The notes: generated by a model not told the origin, from the letters alone. Shown: positions 12,417 to 24,432, counted from the stretch's first letter. The stretch: DNA of 64,000 nt from Piper betle (GCA_033002965.1 JAURVB010007586.1:1-64000), one strand, 5' to 3'. A program made the numbers and translations.

Positions 12417-15085
12417 ATGCAAGAAGGATTAAGCTGCACCATCTTTCTTCTATTCTTCTTCTTCTTCTTCTTCTTCTTTGCCGCCACCACCTCCGGCGAC
12501 GGCCCCGGCCACGGCCGGCGACTCCACCAGCCATTCTTTCTCCCACCGGAGCCAACCGAGCTCCCCGGCCTCCCTCCACTCCTACCCAAAGTCCTCACCT
12601 TTCTTCCCTCTAGACTCCCCCACTACCCCTCCCTCCCTACCCACCTTCCCCGCCGACGTCTCCGACCAACTCCCCCCACCACCACCACCCCTCCCCCCAC
12701 CTCCTCCTCCTCATCCCCGCCCTCCTTCTCCTCCTCGTCGGCGCCGCCGCCGCCACCGCCGTCATCCTCCACTGCCGCCGACGACTCACCCCCCGGACGA
12801 CTCCAAGTCGGAAAGCCGCCGTCTTTCCCTCCCGACGCCGACGCCTCCGACGGCGGGACCGTCCCCGTCGGCGCCTTCGGGAGCTCCCGGCGAGCGGACT
12901 CTGCGTTCTCGCCTTACCGGAAGGTCGGGTCACCCGAGCTCCGGCCGCTCCCGCCGCTGCCGCCGCGGCTGTTCCGGCGAGGAGGCTGCCGAGGTGACGA
13001 CGAGGGGGAGGAGGAGGAGGAGGAGTTCGACTCGCCGAGGGGGTTGTCGGCGGAGAAGGAGAGCTCGGGGTTGGTCAGTTCTGCGTCTCGCCGCGGCTTC
13101 CCGGCAATGGAGGCGTCGTCGAGCTCGGCCTCTCGGTCCCCGGCGGTGCTGGGGACGATCAAGTCGCCGACTTTGTCGTCGTTCTCGCGCTCCCGCGCCT
13201 CGGCGTCGCCGGCGTGGTTGAGCTCGGAGAGCTCGATAATGTCGCCCCCGACATCCTCCCCAACAATGCCGGCTCTTAACAGAGCGCCGCCGGCGGTTGG
13301 ATCCTGGGAGGGCCAAGTCCCGCATGTTGCGCCGGCGGTGACGACGGCCACTGATGACGATGTGGCGGAGGTGACGACGGCGAAGCCAAAGTTGAAGCCT
13401 TTGCGCTGGGATAAGCTAAAGGCGAGCTCAGATCGGGCCATGGTGTGGGATCAGATGAAGTCAAGCTCTTTCCGGTACAACTCTTCCCATCTTCATCACC
13501 TGTTCACGTGTCTCAATGCTTTGTTTTGATAAATCATCTCATCCTCTACCACTTGTCCTAGCTATAAGCTTGGCTAAAGAAAAATTGATCGGATACAACC
13601 ATACATAGCCATGCAGATTGAATGAGAAGATACGAATCCATGCAGAGATAAAGTTTGCAAAATTTTGCGAAAAATGATATGTTGAAGCTTTTCTCAATTG
13701 CAGATTGAATGAGGAGATGATGGAGGCCTTGTTTGTGTGCAATGCAACACCTACTCCAAAGGGGGTGTTCAAGAAGCCGGGGATCCCATCTACCAAGGAA
13801 GATACCAGAGTGTTGGATCCTAAGAAATCACAGAGCATTGCCATCTTCTTGAGAGCTCTGAATGTGACCAAAGAAGAAGTCTGTGAAGCTCTTTTGGAAG
13901 GTGAGTAAATCGATACCACGCCAGATCGCTAAGGTAGAAATAGAATGGACTGGTTCTTTTCTCTTTTTGGCTCTTGTTCATATGTTGGTTATTGATCTTA
14001 ATAGGAAACATGGAGAACTTGAGCATTGAGCTGTTGGAAACATTAGTTAAGTTGACACCAACAAAAGAGGAAGAGATTAAACTAAAGGATTATCATGATG
14101 ATTCACCTGTCAAGCTTGGTCCAGCAGAGAGGTTCCTCAAGGCCGTTATTGATATTCCAGTTGCATTCAAGAGAATTGATGCAATGTTGTACATTGCCAA
14201 TTTTGATTCTGAGGTTACATATCTCGAAAGATCATTTGAAACCTTGGAGGTAATACCATTCTGCTTATTTTTCATTTTTCTTTTCAATTGAAACTTCTAC
14301 TGAGTATACTTACTTGCCTTTGGTAGAATGCCTGTGAAGAGCTAAGGAATAGCCGTATGTTCCATAAACTGCTTGAAGCTGTGCCCATGACCAGTAATAG
14401 GATGAATGTTGGAACAATTCGGGGTGTTGCCCATGCCTTCAAGCTTGACACACTTTTGAAGCTTGTAGACATAAGAGGCACTGATGGCAAGACCACACTC
14501 CTGCATTTTGTTGTTCAAGAGATCATCCAACTGGAAGGGTCTCGCATTGCCAGCTCCACTGTAGATTCTGAAGAACTCAGAAAGATCGGACTCCAAGTTG
14601 TGGCAGGCTTAAGTAGTGAGCTCAGTAATGTCAAGAAAGCTGCCGGAATGGATTTGAATGTACTAGGCGGTTATGTCTCAAAACTTGCTGGAGGAATTGG
14701 CAAGATCAGGGAAGTTTTGAGATTGAGTGAATCAACTAAAACACAGGGTAGCAGTGTTAAATTCTCTCTGTCGATGAGTGATTTCTTGAATAAGGCCGAG
14801 GAAGAAATCATACGGATTCAAGCTCATCAGAGTGTAGCTCTTTCACTTGTAAAGGAGATGGTCGAATATTTTCATGGTGACATTTCTAAAGAAGAAGCAC
14901 ATCTCTTCAGACTCTTCATGGTGGTCAGAGACTTCCTTGACATCCTGGATGGAGTTTGCAGAGAAGTGGGAATAATTAATCAAAAGACTAGTATCAGTTT
15001 GTTGAGGGAGCTAACAGCTCCTGTTCATCCAATTTCAATCTTTCCAGTTTTGCCCAGTTCGAAGTCTGGACAGTTCAGACAATGA
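12417..15085 (+). CDS. Class I formin-like protein (actin nucleator)
   Basis: Four exons: 12417-13474, 13704-13900, 14005-14249, 14327-15085; 752 aa if read straight through. The start chosen is ATG 12417; the GTG six bases upstream is not needed. Formins nucleate and elongate actin filaments, and class I members are anchored in membranes. The N-terminus is a signal peptide with a run of Phe encoded by a TTC repeat, followed by GRRLHQPFF, typical of class I. The FH2 domain begins at [20 protein letters not shown] and runs through [32 protein letters not shown] and LLHFVVQEI, ending near [10 protein letters not shown]. It looks complete. The expected transmembrane helix is absent from the straight frame but present in another frame of the same exon (see findings). 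A canonical poly-proline FH1 just before FH2 is also missing. The donors and acceptors are all standard. Confidence 0.9.
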
Positions 15086-15339
15086 CAATAGCCCATCGTC
15101 TTGAGCTCAAATGCAAGGCTTTGTATGGTGTGAGAAGCTTTCTTATGCTGTTCATCTTCATGATGGTAGATTGGAAGTTAAACCACCGTTTTGTACCTGT
15201 GTAAATATTTGTAACAAGCCTTTCAAATGGAAATTTGAAAGCCCTAATTGTCTGAAAAGCAGCCAAAAAATTCAATCAAGAGTTTGATGCAGGAAAAGCA
15301 ATGAACATGAATAGTTTCATTAGTGAATAATTCTGATTC
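15086..15339. other. Formin 3' UTR region
   Basis: Follows the formin stop codon, with AT-rich sequence consistent with a 3' UTR and poly-A signals. No separate gene seen. Confidence 0.4.
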
Positions 15340-15575
15340 AGTAGTAGACCGAAGCTTAAATTCGCCTGCAACCAGCCGAACACACATCAGTGACCAGCGT
15401 AAATCATCACATTGCCTCGCTAACTGAAGGATATCGATCAGATTATCGGTTGTGAGCAAAGCTTTTCCTCACATGACCTGAAAACCAACTTTCTTTAGGA
15501 GTGGAACGGAGTAAGTGTGAGATAAAACCAACAAGTGAGGGGCAAAATTCTTGATGACATCCTGCTCATAACTGC
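15340..15575 (-). pseudogene. Relic of a BTB/POZ-TAZ (BT) gene
   Basis: The minus strand encodes PHLLVLSHTYSVPLLKK, then after a TGA and frame change LLTTDNLIDILQLARQCDDL and LMCVRLVAGEFK. This is the order seen in the helical region after the BTB domain of plant BT proteins (HLLVLSHAYSVP, then a conserved DVLQLARLCDAPRL, then C-x-KLV). The BTB core upstream and the TAZ zinc-binding region downstream are not found. The piece sits immediately behind the formin on the opposite strand. It is best read as a truncated, broken gene copy; an unusual exon of a larger gene is less likely. Confidence 0.6.
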
Positions 15576-16907
15576 ACGAGAAGGACGAATTAGCTTTACA
15601 AAAGGTGTTTAAACTTCATAAAAGATTGAATTGGCAGGTAATCCCGGAACTTTGATTAATTGAAGGCCCTCCTGATTCTTCCTATGACCTAACTAACATA
15701 CTCTTTTCAATGCAAGTGACTAAAGAAACAAAGCTCAGATCTTTGACTAAGATTTCCTATAAAAATTAGAAGAAACTAGAACCCAGGTCATGCAACTAGA
15801 ACCCAGGTCATGCAACAAAACCTGATCACAAAACTTGTGATTGAACTCTATTTTGAATGACGTAAACACTTCATCTGTTCGGGGGAAACTCACCTCGGAA
15901 CAGGCAAGGACGATACAGACCTTACAGAACGAAGAAGCCCAACAAAGCAAAGAGATACATAACGTTGCATCAGAGCCTTTGAAGTGGTAAGAACTTAGAA
16001 CTGTAAAAAGTAGAAGCTAGTAACTGCTGCGTGGGGGAAGGGGAAAGGTTGGTTAGGCGCCTTGGCGGCGGCGGCGGTTGGTAGATTGAATTAGTACACG
16101 TGGACAGTGTATATTCGAATCAAACTAGAGGTCAATTTAGACTATTAAATATATAATAATAATAATAATATTTTATTTTATATTATTTCCTATATTAAAA
16201 CTTGCATTATTTTAAGATATACAATATTATTACAGATCAAATATATATAGGAAGAGTATGACAAATTAGGATCTGATTTATGGTAATTAAAATGAATATA
16301 TTATTTGCATTTAAATTTGATACGATTGAGATGACCGTTAAATTATCTATATTCATACACTCATTCCTGAATAGGTCATGTATAAAAATATATACTTTTA
16401 TTAACAAGAGAAGAATTTAATAAATTAAGAGTAAGAGAATCAATTAATCAAAATATTAGAAATTTTTTTAAAATATAATAAAATATATCTTATAAAGGGT
16501 TATAGATTCAAATCTCGCTACCCTCAAGTAATAATAAAAATATCTTTTATAATAAGAGGTCACAAGTTAAAATTCAGCTAACTTCAATTTATTTAAAAAA
16601 ATATAATAAAATTAAATAATTATAATTCATATTTTTCATTCAAATAAGATATATCTTTAATATCAACTACTTTTTATATATAAGATATTAAATTATTATA
16701 ATTTATCTCATTAAACAATAAAAATATATATACAAAATTAAAATTTATTTGATATATGATGTGCACACAAAGAATAGTTGATTTAATACAGTGTGTTGTA
16801 GAAGATATTATTTTTTATGATTGGATTCCTGGTTGTCGGTCGGTCCCACCTAGTCACGACAATTTGCCAAACTAAATTGTATTGTTATATATATGGGTAA
16901 AGTGTTA
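15576..16907. other. AT-rich spacer
   Basis: From about 16130 the sequence is extremely AT-rich, with TAA/ATA microsatellite-like runs. A small GC-rich patch (GGCGGCGGCGGCGG) lies at about 16060-16078. No gene is recognised. Confidence 0.5.
15777..15816 (+). repeat. Short tandem duplication
   Basis: The words agaacccaggtcatgcaact and agaacccaggtcatgcaac follow one another directly, a recent 20-bp duplication. Confidence 0.8.
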
Positions 16908-17320
16908 GTGAGCCCGGGGTGAAAATTTTTTTTGCCCCAAGCTTTGATCAGGGCTGTCTGATTACAAGGACGACCCAAATCTATTGTTTTCAAAAAAAAA
17001 GTCTGCGAGCGGCCTTGTCTGGCCCCCCACCGGCCACATCCTCCCTACTCCCCCTAGACCTCATTGTCCCGCTGCGGCCACCCTCCCTCTCCTTCACCGC
17101 CACCGCCGCTGCTTCCCGATCGATCTCCTGATTTGGCATCACCATCTCGAGGGAGACGAAGTTGACCGACTTCGTCAAGTTGTGCTTGCCGACGGCCTTG
17201 TAATCGAACGGCTTACATCAAAGTTTTTTTTTTTAAAAAAACAATAGATTTACGCCGTCCTTGTAATCAGATGACCTACATTAAAGCTCAGGGCAAAAAT
17301 ATTTTCTGCCTCGGGCTCAC
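16908..17320. mobile_element. Foldback element with about 95-bp terminal inverted repeats
   Basis: The left arm starts gtgagcccggggtgaaaa and runs to about 17002. The reverse complement of the right arm (17226-17320) starts gtgagcccgaggcagaaaa. Both arms share the ordered words gattacaaggacg and aaatctattgtttt. The core (about 17010-17215) is GC-rich, unlike the surroundings, and on the minus strand reads as a coding-like peptide (for example LTKSVNFVSLEMVMPNQEID). This layout suits a non-autonomous DNA transposon that captured host sequence. No clear target duplication was found, so the exact ends and superfamily are open. Confidence 0.75.
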
Positions 17321-18023
17321 CTCAGCGCCCTTCGTATGCGTGTATATAATATTGTGTATATAATATTGGACACTTTGAAAAAAAGATAATAATATTGTTT
17401 AGAAATGTTTTTGATAAATTTTAGAGATTTAAAGTATTTATCTTTATAAAGAGCAATAAAATTAAAGGTAACTTCCACAACTACCATCAAATATCTATAC
17501 ATTATTGAAAATCTACTAAAAATTAACAATGGCCTTGAAAAAATGCTATTTTTTTCAGAGCATACGTAAGAGGTCTTATTACAAGCAATTACAAAAATGA
17601 AATAAAAATTATAATATAATTAAAAAATATCTACAAACTTTTAACCCAATTTAGCTAAGGCTAATTAAAATTTCAATGACATTTAATTTTAGAAAACTCT
17701 AGCTAGGGCTGTTTAAACCTTTATTAAGCTCGATTTGACTTTATACTTGATTAAAAAAATATTCAATTTAAAGTTTTATATGATGTTAAATGAGTCAGGC
17801 TGAACTTTAGCTTGTTGATCGGGCTCAACTTAAAAACTTGATATTCCACAAAAAAATCTTCCATAAAATATCTACTTTTATCAATTAAAAGAAAATAAAA
17901 TGTTGGCATATGATTAAAAGTAATAGTTTTGATACTTTAAAATAAAACAAAAATTAAAGAATAATAAATTAAAATATTATTGTTTATCTTCTCATTTAAT
18001 TAAGATCTATTTTATTGTCAAAG
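17321..18023. other. AT-rich spacer with a degenerate dispersed repeat
   Basis: About 17705-17850 (agggctgtttaaacc ... gggctcaac) resembles the GGGTGTAAAC-type dispersed family seen complete at 41684-42186. The remainder shows nothing recognisable. Confidence 0.4.
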
Positions 18024-19333
18024 TGTAAAATCCAGCTTCGGCTTAGTGTTTTATCTGCTGGTTGCCTTGCCTACTTGGTGTTAATCTTGTGATGGTTTGA
18101 GTAAGTTTAGCTTTTAGACCATAAATATAGGGGCCCAGATGGATGCATGAGCATGATATGGAAGCTGAGTATATCTGATATATAAATAATAATTTCAGTT
18201 ATGCTACAATAGAGTATGAGTTATCAGTATATACTTACGGTATAAAACTTCATGCTTGTATTAGCTCATGGTTTTAGAGCTAGATTTAGGCCATTGCAGC
18301 TTTCAGCATTTGTTTGGGCTTTCAAGATATTTAATTTATATCCATCTTAGAAATTTTGGACTACCGGATTGCCCTTGTGAGCTAAGTTTGAATTGAGTCT
18401 CATATCTTCGTCCGGTTGAGTTCACGACATTGAGGTCCATTTAACTTTACCTTGATTATGTCCGTAGAGTTACTGTTAGGCTTCGAGACTCAATTTGAAC
18501 TTTTCAACTATATATATATATATATACACTCTAGGTGGACTCCACTAGGCCCACAATCAAATCTCACCACGTGGCAAGATTGGGTGGTACACAACCAAGC
18601 CTAGCTTTCACCCATTTTAAGAAAGTTTTCTCCCATATTTTTTAGAAACCCTATTGCTACCCCACTTTGGGCTGCCACCGCCGAGTCTCTAGCCACCAGA
18701 CCGGTACCACCGTGATCACATTGCAGCTGGCTACCGACCCATATCCGTCCCCACCACTAGCACCGCCATTGCCTTTCGAGGCATTTTTTGGTGACAGCAA
18801 GGTTGACCACCTTGACGACTTCCCCTCACTTAGGTGGGGATTTTGAGGCCACCCCTGACCCTATCCTATTTATGATTAATTTTATTAATATTTATTCATT
18901 TATTTAGTTGTTTGTGTGATTATTTATTTATTACTTACTCTTGTATGTGGTAATAAATACTCATGTTTAGTCACAAACTTATGTAGTATTATTTGTATGT
19001 TTATTATTTCTTGATTAATGTATCATTTATTTATTACTATTCATTTATTGATGAATGGGTTTATTAATTTAATTACTTATTAACAAATTATTCATTTAAT
19101 TGTTTCCACTATTTATTTTCATGTGAGTTTAGTTGTAATGTATTATTGTTTTGTGGTAACTCGAGTATCTATTATTTTATTTATTGTTCATTTATTTATT
19201 CGGCTCGTTTTATCTATTAATTTATTTACTGCCGTGTGTGCCTCATTTTACATGCAAGACATTGTTCATTTATTTCCTTTACATTGTCTACTATTTGAGA
19301 TGTTCTTCTTGATGCAGAGCATACACCACGACG

Positions 19334-20480
19334 ATGCATGTAACATCCCAATTTTTTGGTCTAGTGGTAGATCAAAGTGCGATGTTAAAAATTCATAAAA
19401 CTATTAATTTAACTATAATTGTATAAACGCCATAGAAGTGAATTTCAAAAGCATTGGCCGGAACCACTCAACGATCAACTAAAATCATGCATACATACAT
19501 AATCATACATAATGTGCTAGAAGACACAATGACACCACGTGCACCCTGAATAACTCAACCGAGCATAAAATGTGTCATAAACATATACACATATCGGAAT
19601 CTAGTTGACGGTAATGTGCATGTATCATACAAAAACATATACACGTACCGGAATCTAATCGACGGTAACATGCTCGTGTCATACAGAAATATATACATGT
19701 ACCGGAATATAATCGACGGTAACATGCCCGTATTATACATAAAACATATACATGTACCAGAATCTAGTCGACGGCAACGTATCATACATAAATATATCGA
19801 CACTTACATGCCCGTATCATACATAAATATGCCGATGGTGACATGTTCTTATCATATATAAACATAAACATGTACTGAAATCTAGTCGACGGTAACATGC
19901 TCATTCTAATAGGATCATATAGTAAAGCACACATACACATATATATAAGCGTTGGTGCATGGGCCAACATGATAACCCATGACCAGTCAATCAAATTAGA
20001 AATCTAACAACAACTTAATATAAGAAAATATGCACTTCAATGTATGATTGACATACAAGTATGTCAACATGGAACCAACTTCAATGGCAAATTTTGAAAA
20101 ACTTCAGAATCAACAGCCATGTTGAAAAACTCAACAAAGGTGGTTGTTTCACACAAGTTTCCCTTTTTTTAGATTGAGAAAGATATACTTATATAGATAT
20201 AGTTTGATGCGTAAAAACGAGAAAGTAAGTAATGAAAGGTCAGAATAAATGAGTCATAAATATATACACTCTCCATAATAACAAGATACAAAAAGATAAT
20301 AAATAAAGCTTACACATTTCATAATAACGAAATACAAAAAGACAATAAATAAAGCCTATTGAAAACAATCCATAAATATTATTAACAATCCAAAATATTA
20401 TTAAATTACATTAATTTAATAATATTTAGAATTTGTTTCGAGATAAAATAAGTGAGTGATTTTCGAGGTTTTACAATGCA
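19334..20480. mobile_element. Solo LTR with perfect 5-bp target duplication
   Basis: The element at 19339-20475 begins TGTAACATCCC and ends GAGGTTTTACA, a TGTAA...TTACA inverted terminus. It is flanked by ATGCA at 19334-19338 and again at 20476-20480. At 1137 bp with no internal coding region, it has the structure of a solo LTR left by recombination. It is nested in the older minus-oriented copy, whose landmarks resume directly after the duplication. It holds the 54-bp tandem array at 19576-19905. Confidence 0.85.
19576..19905 (+). repeat. About 54-bp minisatellite, seven imperfect units
   Basis: Units share the pattern acatatacatgtaccgg, aatctagtcgacggtaacat and gcccgtatcatacataaa. Some units are shortened. 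Open frames on both strands across this block arise from the repeat and are not genes. Confidence 0.8.
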
Positions 20481-20867
20481 TCATATAGAGTTGTTAGTCT
20501 TTTGCTTATCATTGGGCTCCAATATAAGTTTTGGAGTTTGATCTCGCCGTAGGTGGGGCAATACACCGGAGCTTAGATCTTAGGTCTGCCATGACTCTTC
20601 TCAGATTTATCGCTTTACTCTAACGCGATTTGATTTTCAGATCGTAGGAAGTGCTAAATGATTTTTTATTGGACCCTAGTTAACACGAGCCATCTAGATG
20701 CATTTTACTTCCGTAATTAACACCCTCGAGGATGAAATACATCGTGTTATTTTTGAGCTTAGCTTCCCCTCATGTTGCCTTTGAGTCTATTTACATGACC
20801 CCCTTCCTAGCCCTATATATAGTTTTTTATTGAGTTTTCATTGAGCTGAGAGTTAGTGGACTTGATG

Positions 20868-21570
20868 TGACACCTCAATTTGAGTTCACCTAAGAACTGA
20901 ATCAGAAATGTTATGATCGAGTTGAGTCATATCTAAAACTATTAATTTATAAGACTCGATCAATAATCTATATCAAAACAACCCACTTGGCTTTTTTAGA
21001 ATTGAAGACATTACTAAGTATGCGTGAAAATAAATCAAATATAGATAAAGGTACGAAAGAAGACAACTGTGCCGAGCTCAAATACCTATAGCATTTATCT
21101 ATACTTCTACCAAAGTCGACTCAGGTACACAAGACATACATATATAATATGAAAAACGTAAATAATGACTATTACTAGTCCGCAAAATAACTAAATATCA
21201 ATCTGGTAAATGAGAGATGATTCTCATGTAAAAAAATCTATCATATACTTCTACTGAAATTTCCATAAGGGTAACTACTAAGGAGTCATTAAGCTGTAGA
21301 CTCGACAACACTCGAATTGAATTGGTGTTATGCCTCTCTCAGCAATAATTGGTCCCACTCTCAGGAAATAACACATATCTTAAGCCTTCTTCATGTCATC
21401 TATATATCTCTTGGCCTTGAGCAAGAAGTCCGAGTAATCTCTGGCAGTTGTCTTCAGTACCCTTTGAACCATATGTCAGGACGTGCACTGTACTAAATAA
21501 GTACCCATAAACCTCTATGTTTCTTCGGGTGTGAGGAAGCTCAAAACGCTAAGTTATAAGGTTCTCTCTA
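20868..21570 (+). mobile_element. 5' part of an older plus-oriented LTR-family copy
   Basis: Begins TGACACCTCAATTTGAG and matches the first 0.7 kb of the copy that starts at 21571 (shared words such as ggatcagaaatgt-like, gatcgagt-gagtcatatctaaa, and cacccttga-type segments). It breaks off at the boundary of that younger copy and resumes at 24433. Confidence 0.65.
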
Positions 21571-21835
21571 TGACACCCTGATTTCGGTTCACCTAAGAAC
21601 CGGATCAGAAATGTCATGATCGAGTCGAGTCATATCTAAAGCAGCTAGTCTATAAAACTCGATGAATAATATAGATCAATAACCCGCTTGGAGCCAAGGG
21701 AATGGGAGACATCGCTAAATACGCGTACAAAATATATCTAATATAGTAAAAGTGTAAAATAAAATAATTGCGTTGAGTTTAAGTGTGTGTAATGTTTATC
21801 TGTCCTCCCACCAAAGTAGATTCAAAATTACGAAA

Positions 21836-21837
<2 letters not shown>

Positions 21838-21869
<32 letters not shown>
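21838..21869. repeat. TA microsatellite
   Basis: About 15 TA units inside the LTR-like copy. Similar AT runs lie at 8733-8752, 26363-26397, 27321-27346, 35922-35942 and 41920-41939. The runs at 26363 and 27321 also lie in copies of this family. Confidence 0.85.
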
Positions 21870-21872
<3 letters not shown>

Positions 21873-22192
21873 GGAAAAATAGCAGTAATGAGTGTTACTG
21901 GTCGAGAAATAACTAATACTCAAACTGACACAGGAGAGCTGACCTCCTGTTAAATGAAAATATTTATATACTCATTCACAGAATCTCTTATAAGGGCATT
22001 AATTAGGAGCTATTGACCTCACGCGATAGCTACCATTTCCTACTCATCTCATGCTTCGTCAACTTTAAAAACTATCCTTTGCATGAGAACATCATTTTTT
22101 TTCCTTCAGCCCTTTACATCTTCCGTATTACTCCTAGTCATGACTACAGACTCTGAGTACTCTCAGGCATGCACCTTCAATACCCTTTGAAA

Positions 22193-22292
22193 CCATAAGT
22201 CTAGACATGTGCTACATTACAATACTCGTAAACCTCCATACTCCATAAGTCTAGACATGTGCTGCATTACAATACTCGTAAATCTCCATACT
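22193..22292 (+). repeat. Direct tandem duplication, 50-bp unit, two copies
   Basis: ccataagtctagacatgtgc is repeated 50 bases later, each followed by a near-identical tail (tacattacaatactcgtaaa versus tgcattacaatactcgtaaa). Confidence 0.8.
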
Positions 22293-23388
22293 TCTCTAGG
22301 TTTGGGAAGCTCAAAGGTGGAGTTGTCAGGATCCCTCAGGAATGGAATATATGCTTACCAAATCTAGAGCCCACTTTGACTAACATGCGCTCTATCTCAA
22401 AGCGCGGTTTCGGTTCTCCTCTATCTCACATTTCATCAAAAAACTCGAGAAAATCATGTATAGGCCTGGGAAGGGATTCATATAATAGACCTGAAGGTAA
22501 ATTGCGATGGATCTTGTTTTCAAAATTAGACTCGATGGGTCACATCCTTGAGGATTATTAATCAAAAAGTAAAATATGTTTAAGTGGCATGTGTCAAGTG
22601 GGTCCAATAAAAGAGCCACTTAACACGTCTTGTCATATATAAAGCAAATCAACAATAAAATATAACGATACAAGGTGTTAAGAGTCCTATTAGACCTATG
22701 GTCCAAGCTCCAAGCATGTTGTTTCATCTATGGCAAGCTCAAACTCCAAAACCTACATTGAAGTCCATTGCAAAGTAAAATACTGATATCTCTATATAAT
22801 GCATGCTCGTAGTGTGTGCTCACATTATTAGTACATCCTAATAAAGAAAACTTCAAAATAAACCTACAACCAAGCATCCAACAGGCAAAACAAGACATGA
22901 TAAAATAAATAACTAATAAAAATAAGAACCAAATAAATAAATACACTTATGAATAAATAGATAAATAATAATTACGTGAAAATAATAATACTCTAATCAT
23001 AAAATAATAATATCATTATATTATATAAGTACTTGGCTAAACATGAGCAAATATTGCGTATACTTGTGTTAGTAAACATATCAACAATTAAATAAATAAA
23101 TAAATAAATAGTTAATATTGATTAATCATGAATAATAATACTATTATAGTTAACCAATACATAATACATAATAAAATACAAATAAATAATAGCATGCATG
23201 AAACTAATAAATATATATATATAAGCACACACGCACATATATACATATACATAAATACATACATATATACATACATACATATATATATAATTTAGTAAAC
23301 ATAAATAAGACTAATATTAATAAGTAAATATATCATTAATAATAACAAATAATTATGTAAACATTCATCATATATATAACCATATGAA

Positions 23389-23391
<3 letters not shown>

Positions 23392-23424
<33 letters not shown>
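23392..23424. repeat. AAAT microsatellite
   Basis: About eight AAAT units inside the LTR-like copy; shorter AAAT runs occur at the equivalent place in the older copy near 25200-25220. Confidence 0.85.
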
Positions 23425-23425
<1 letters not shown>

Positions 23426-24432
23426 CACTAGTAACATCAAAATATGCTAAATTAGGTGAATACATATCTAAACTAATGTAGGGGTTTTCGAATTACCGAA
23501 AACGGTCAAAAAACGGAGTGCCTCGAAATGAAGCTCTCGGCGAAGGGAATATATCTGGGTAGTCGGATCGGCCATATGTGTCTCACCGACACTGAAAAAT
23601 GGTCCGAAAGGTGTGAAATTACTGCAAAACTACATCGCCGACAACGACTACAATGGTGTCGGTGCTCGTGAGACATATGGATAAAAAACCCGTCGCAAGA
23701 TGATCCTAGGGGTGCCGGTCCGGTGGCCGGCGGTGAACCGAAGTGGCAGTGGCACTAAGGGTGGAAACTTCAAAAATCGTAAGAAATCTCTAAAAAATAA
23801 CTAGGTGATGCTAGGGCTGACATGGACGACTGTAATCTTGCCATGTGGCATAATCGGAACGTCCTATGACTTGTAGCCTAGTGGGGCCCACCTATGGGTG
23901 CATTTAATATACATATGAACAGAAAGCTCAGATCGAGAGTGTCCAAAGTTAAAACTTAATCGAGTCTTAAAAATGACTCTATAAGTAGGAATAGATGCAA
24001 GAAAGTTGAATGGGCTTCGAAACCCTGAACTTAATCAGGTAAAATCTACCACTCAATCAAGCTAGGCCCACAGGGCAATCGGGTAGCCCAAAATCCTTAA
24101 GGTGCACGTAAATGAGATATCATGAAAATTTCAAACGGATGCTAAACGTTGCAATAACCTAGATCTAAGCCTAAAACCCTGGCTAACCCATGAAAATCAT
24201 CTATATACCTCGTGTATACACTGATAATCACGCTTTGCTATAGCCTAATTGAATCTATTAACTGCATGTCAGGTATACTCTACCACTATAACATGCTCAT
24301 ATGACCATCTAGGCCTCATACTTATGGTCTGAAAACTAGTTTGGCTCAAGTTCGTTTAAACCAACTCTAGACTGGCCCGAACCGGGTAAAACTACAAGTG
24401 GGTAAAACCTAAATCAGAAGCTAGGTTTTACA

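Larger units (their letters stand above)
18024..20860 (-). mobile_element. Minus-oriented copy of a long LTR-like family, interrupted
   Basis: Starts TGTAAAATCC at 18024 and follows, in reverse order, the landmarks of the plus-oriented copy at 21571-24432: the conserved stretch near 18240-18360, the cacgtggcaagat stretch near 18540-18590, a GC-rich patch, and the ccctcgaggatga and ccctatatatag words near 20725-20825. It is interrupted by a younger solo LTR at 19339-20475 and stops where the next copy begins at 20868. It has no coding capacity. I infer a solo or truncated LTR because no primer-binding site follows its TTTTACA end. Confidence 0.65.
21571..24432 (+). mobile_element. Complete LTR-like unit, 2.86 kb, nested in its own family
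   Basis: Starts TGACACCCTGATTTCGG and ends CTAGGTTTTACA, so it has TG...CA ends. It is inserted between two parts of an older copy (20868-21570 and 24433 onward): the older copy continues with aatctagagcccact just after the insert, a word also inside the insert near 22362. There is no open frame and no primer-binding site after its end. It contains AT microsatellites, AAAT runs and a short GC-richer part near 23570-23760. The target duplication is not clear (ctcta on the left, ccttt on the right). Confidence 0.65.

Noticed and set aside
12637..13464. Several open frames on the minus strand opposite formin exon 1
   Set aside because: They are Arg/Ser/Gly-rich mirror images of GC-rich coding sequence with no domain.
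19576..19905. Possible CRISPR-like array
   Set aside because: Units are contiguous and degenerate with no unique spacers; this is a minisatellite in a plant LTR.
19555..19994. Tyr/Met-rich frames of 70-82 aa
   Set aside because: They arise from the 54-bp tandem repeat.
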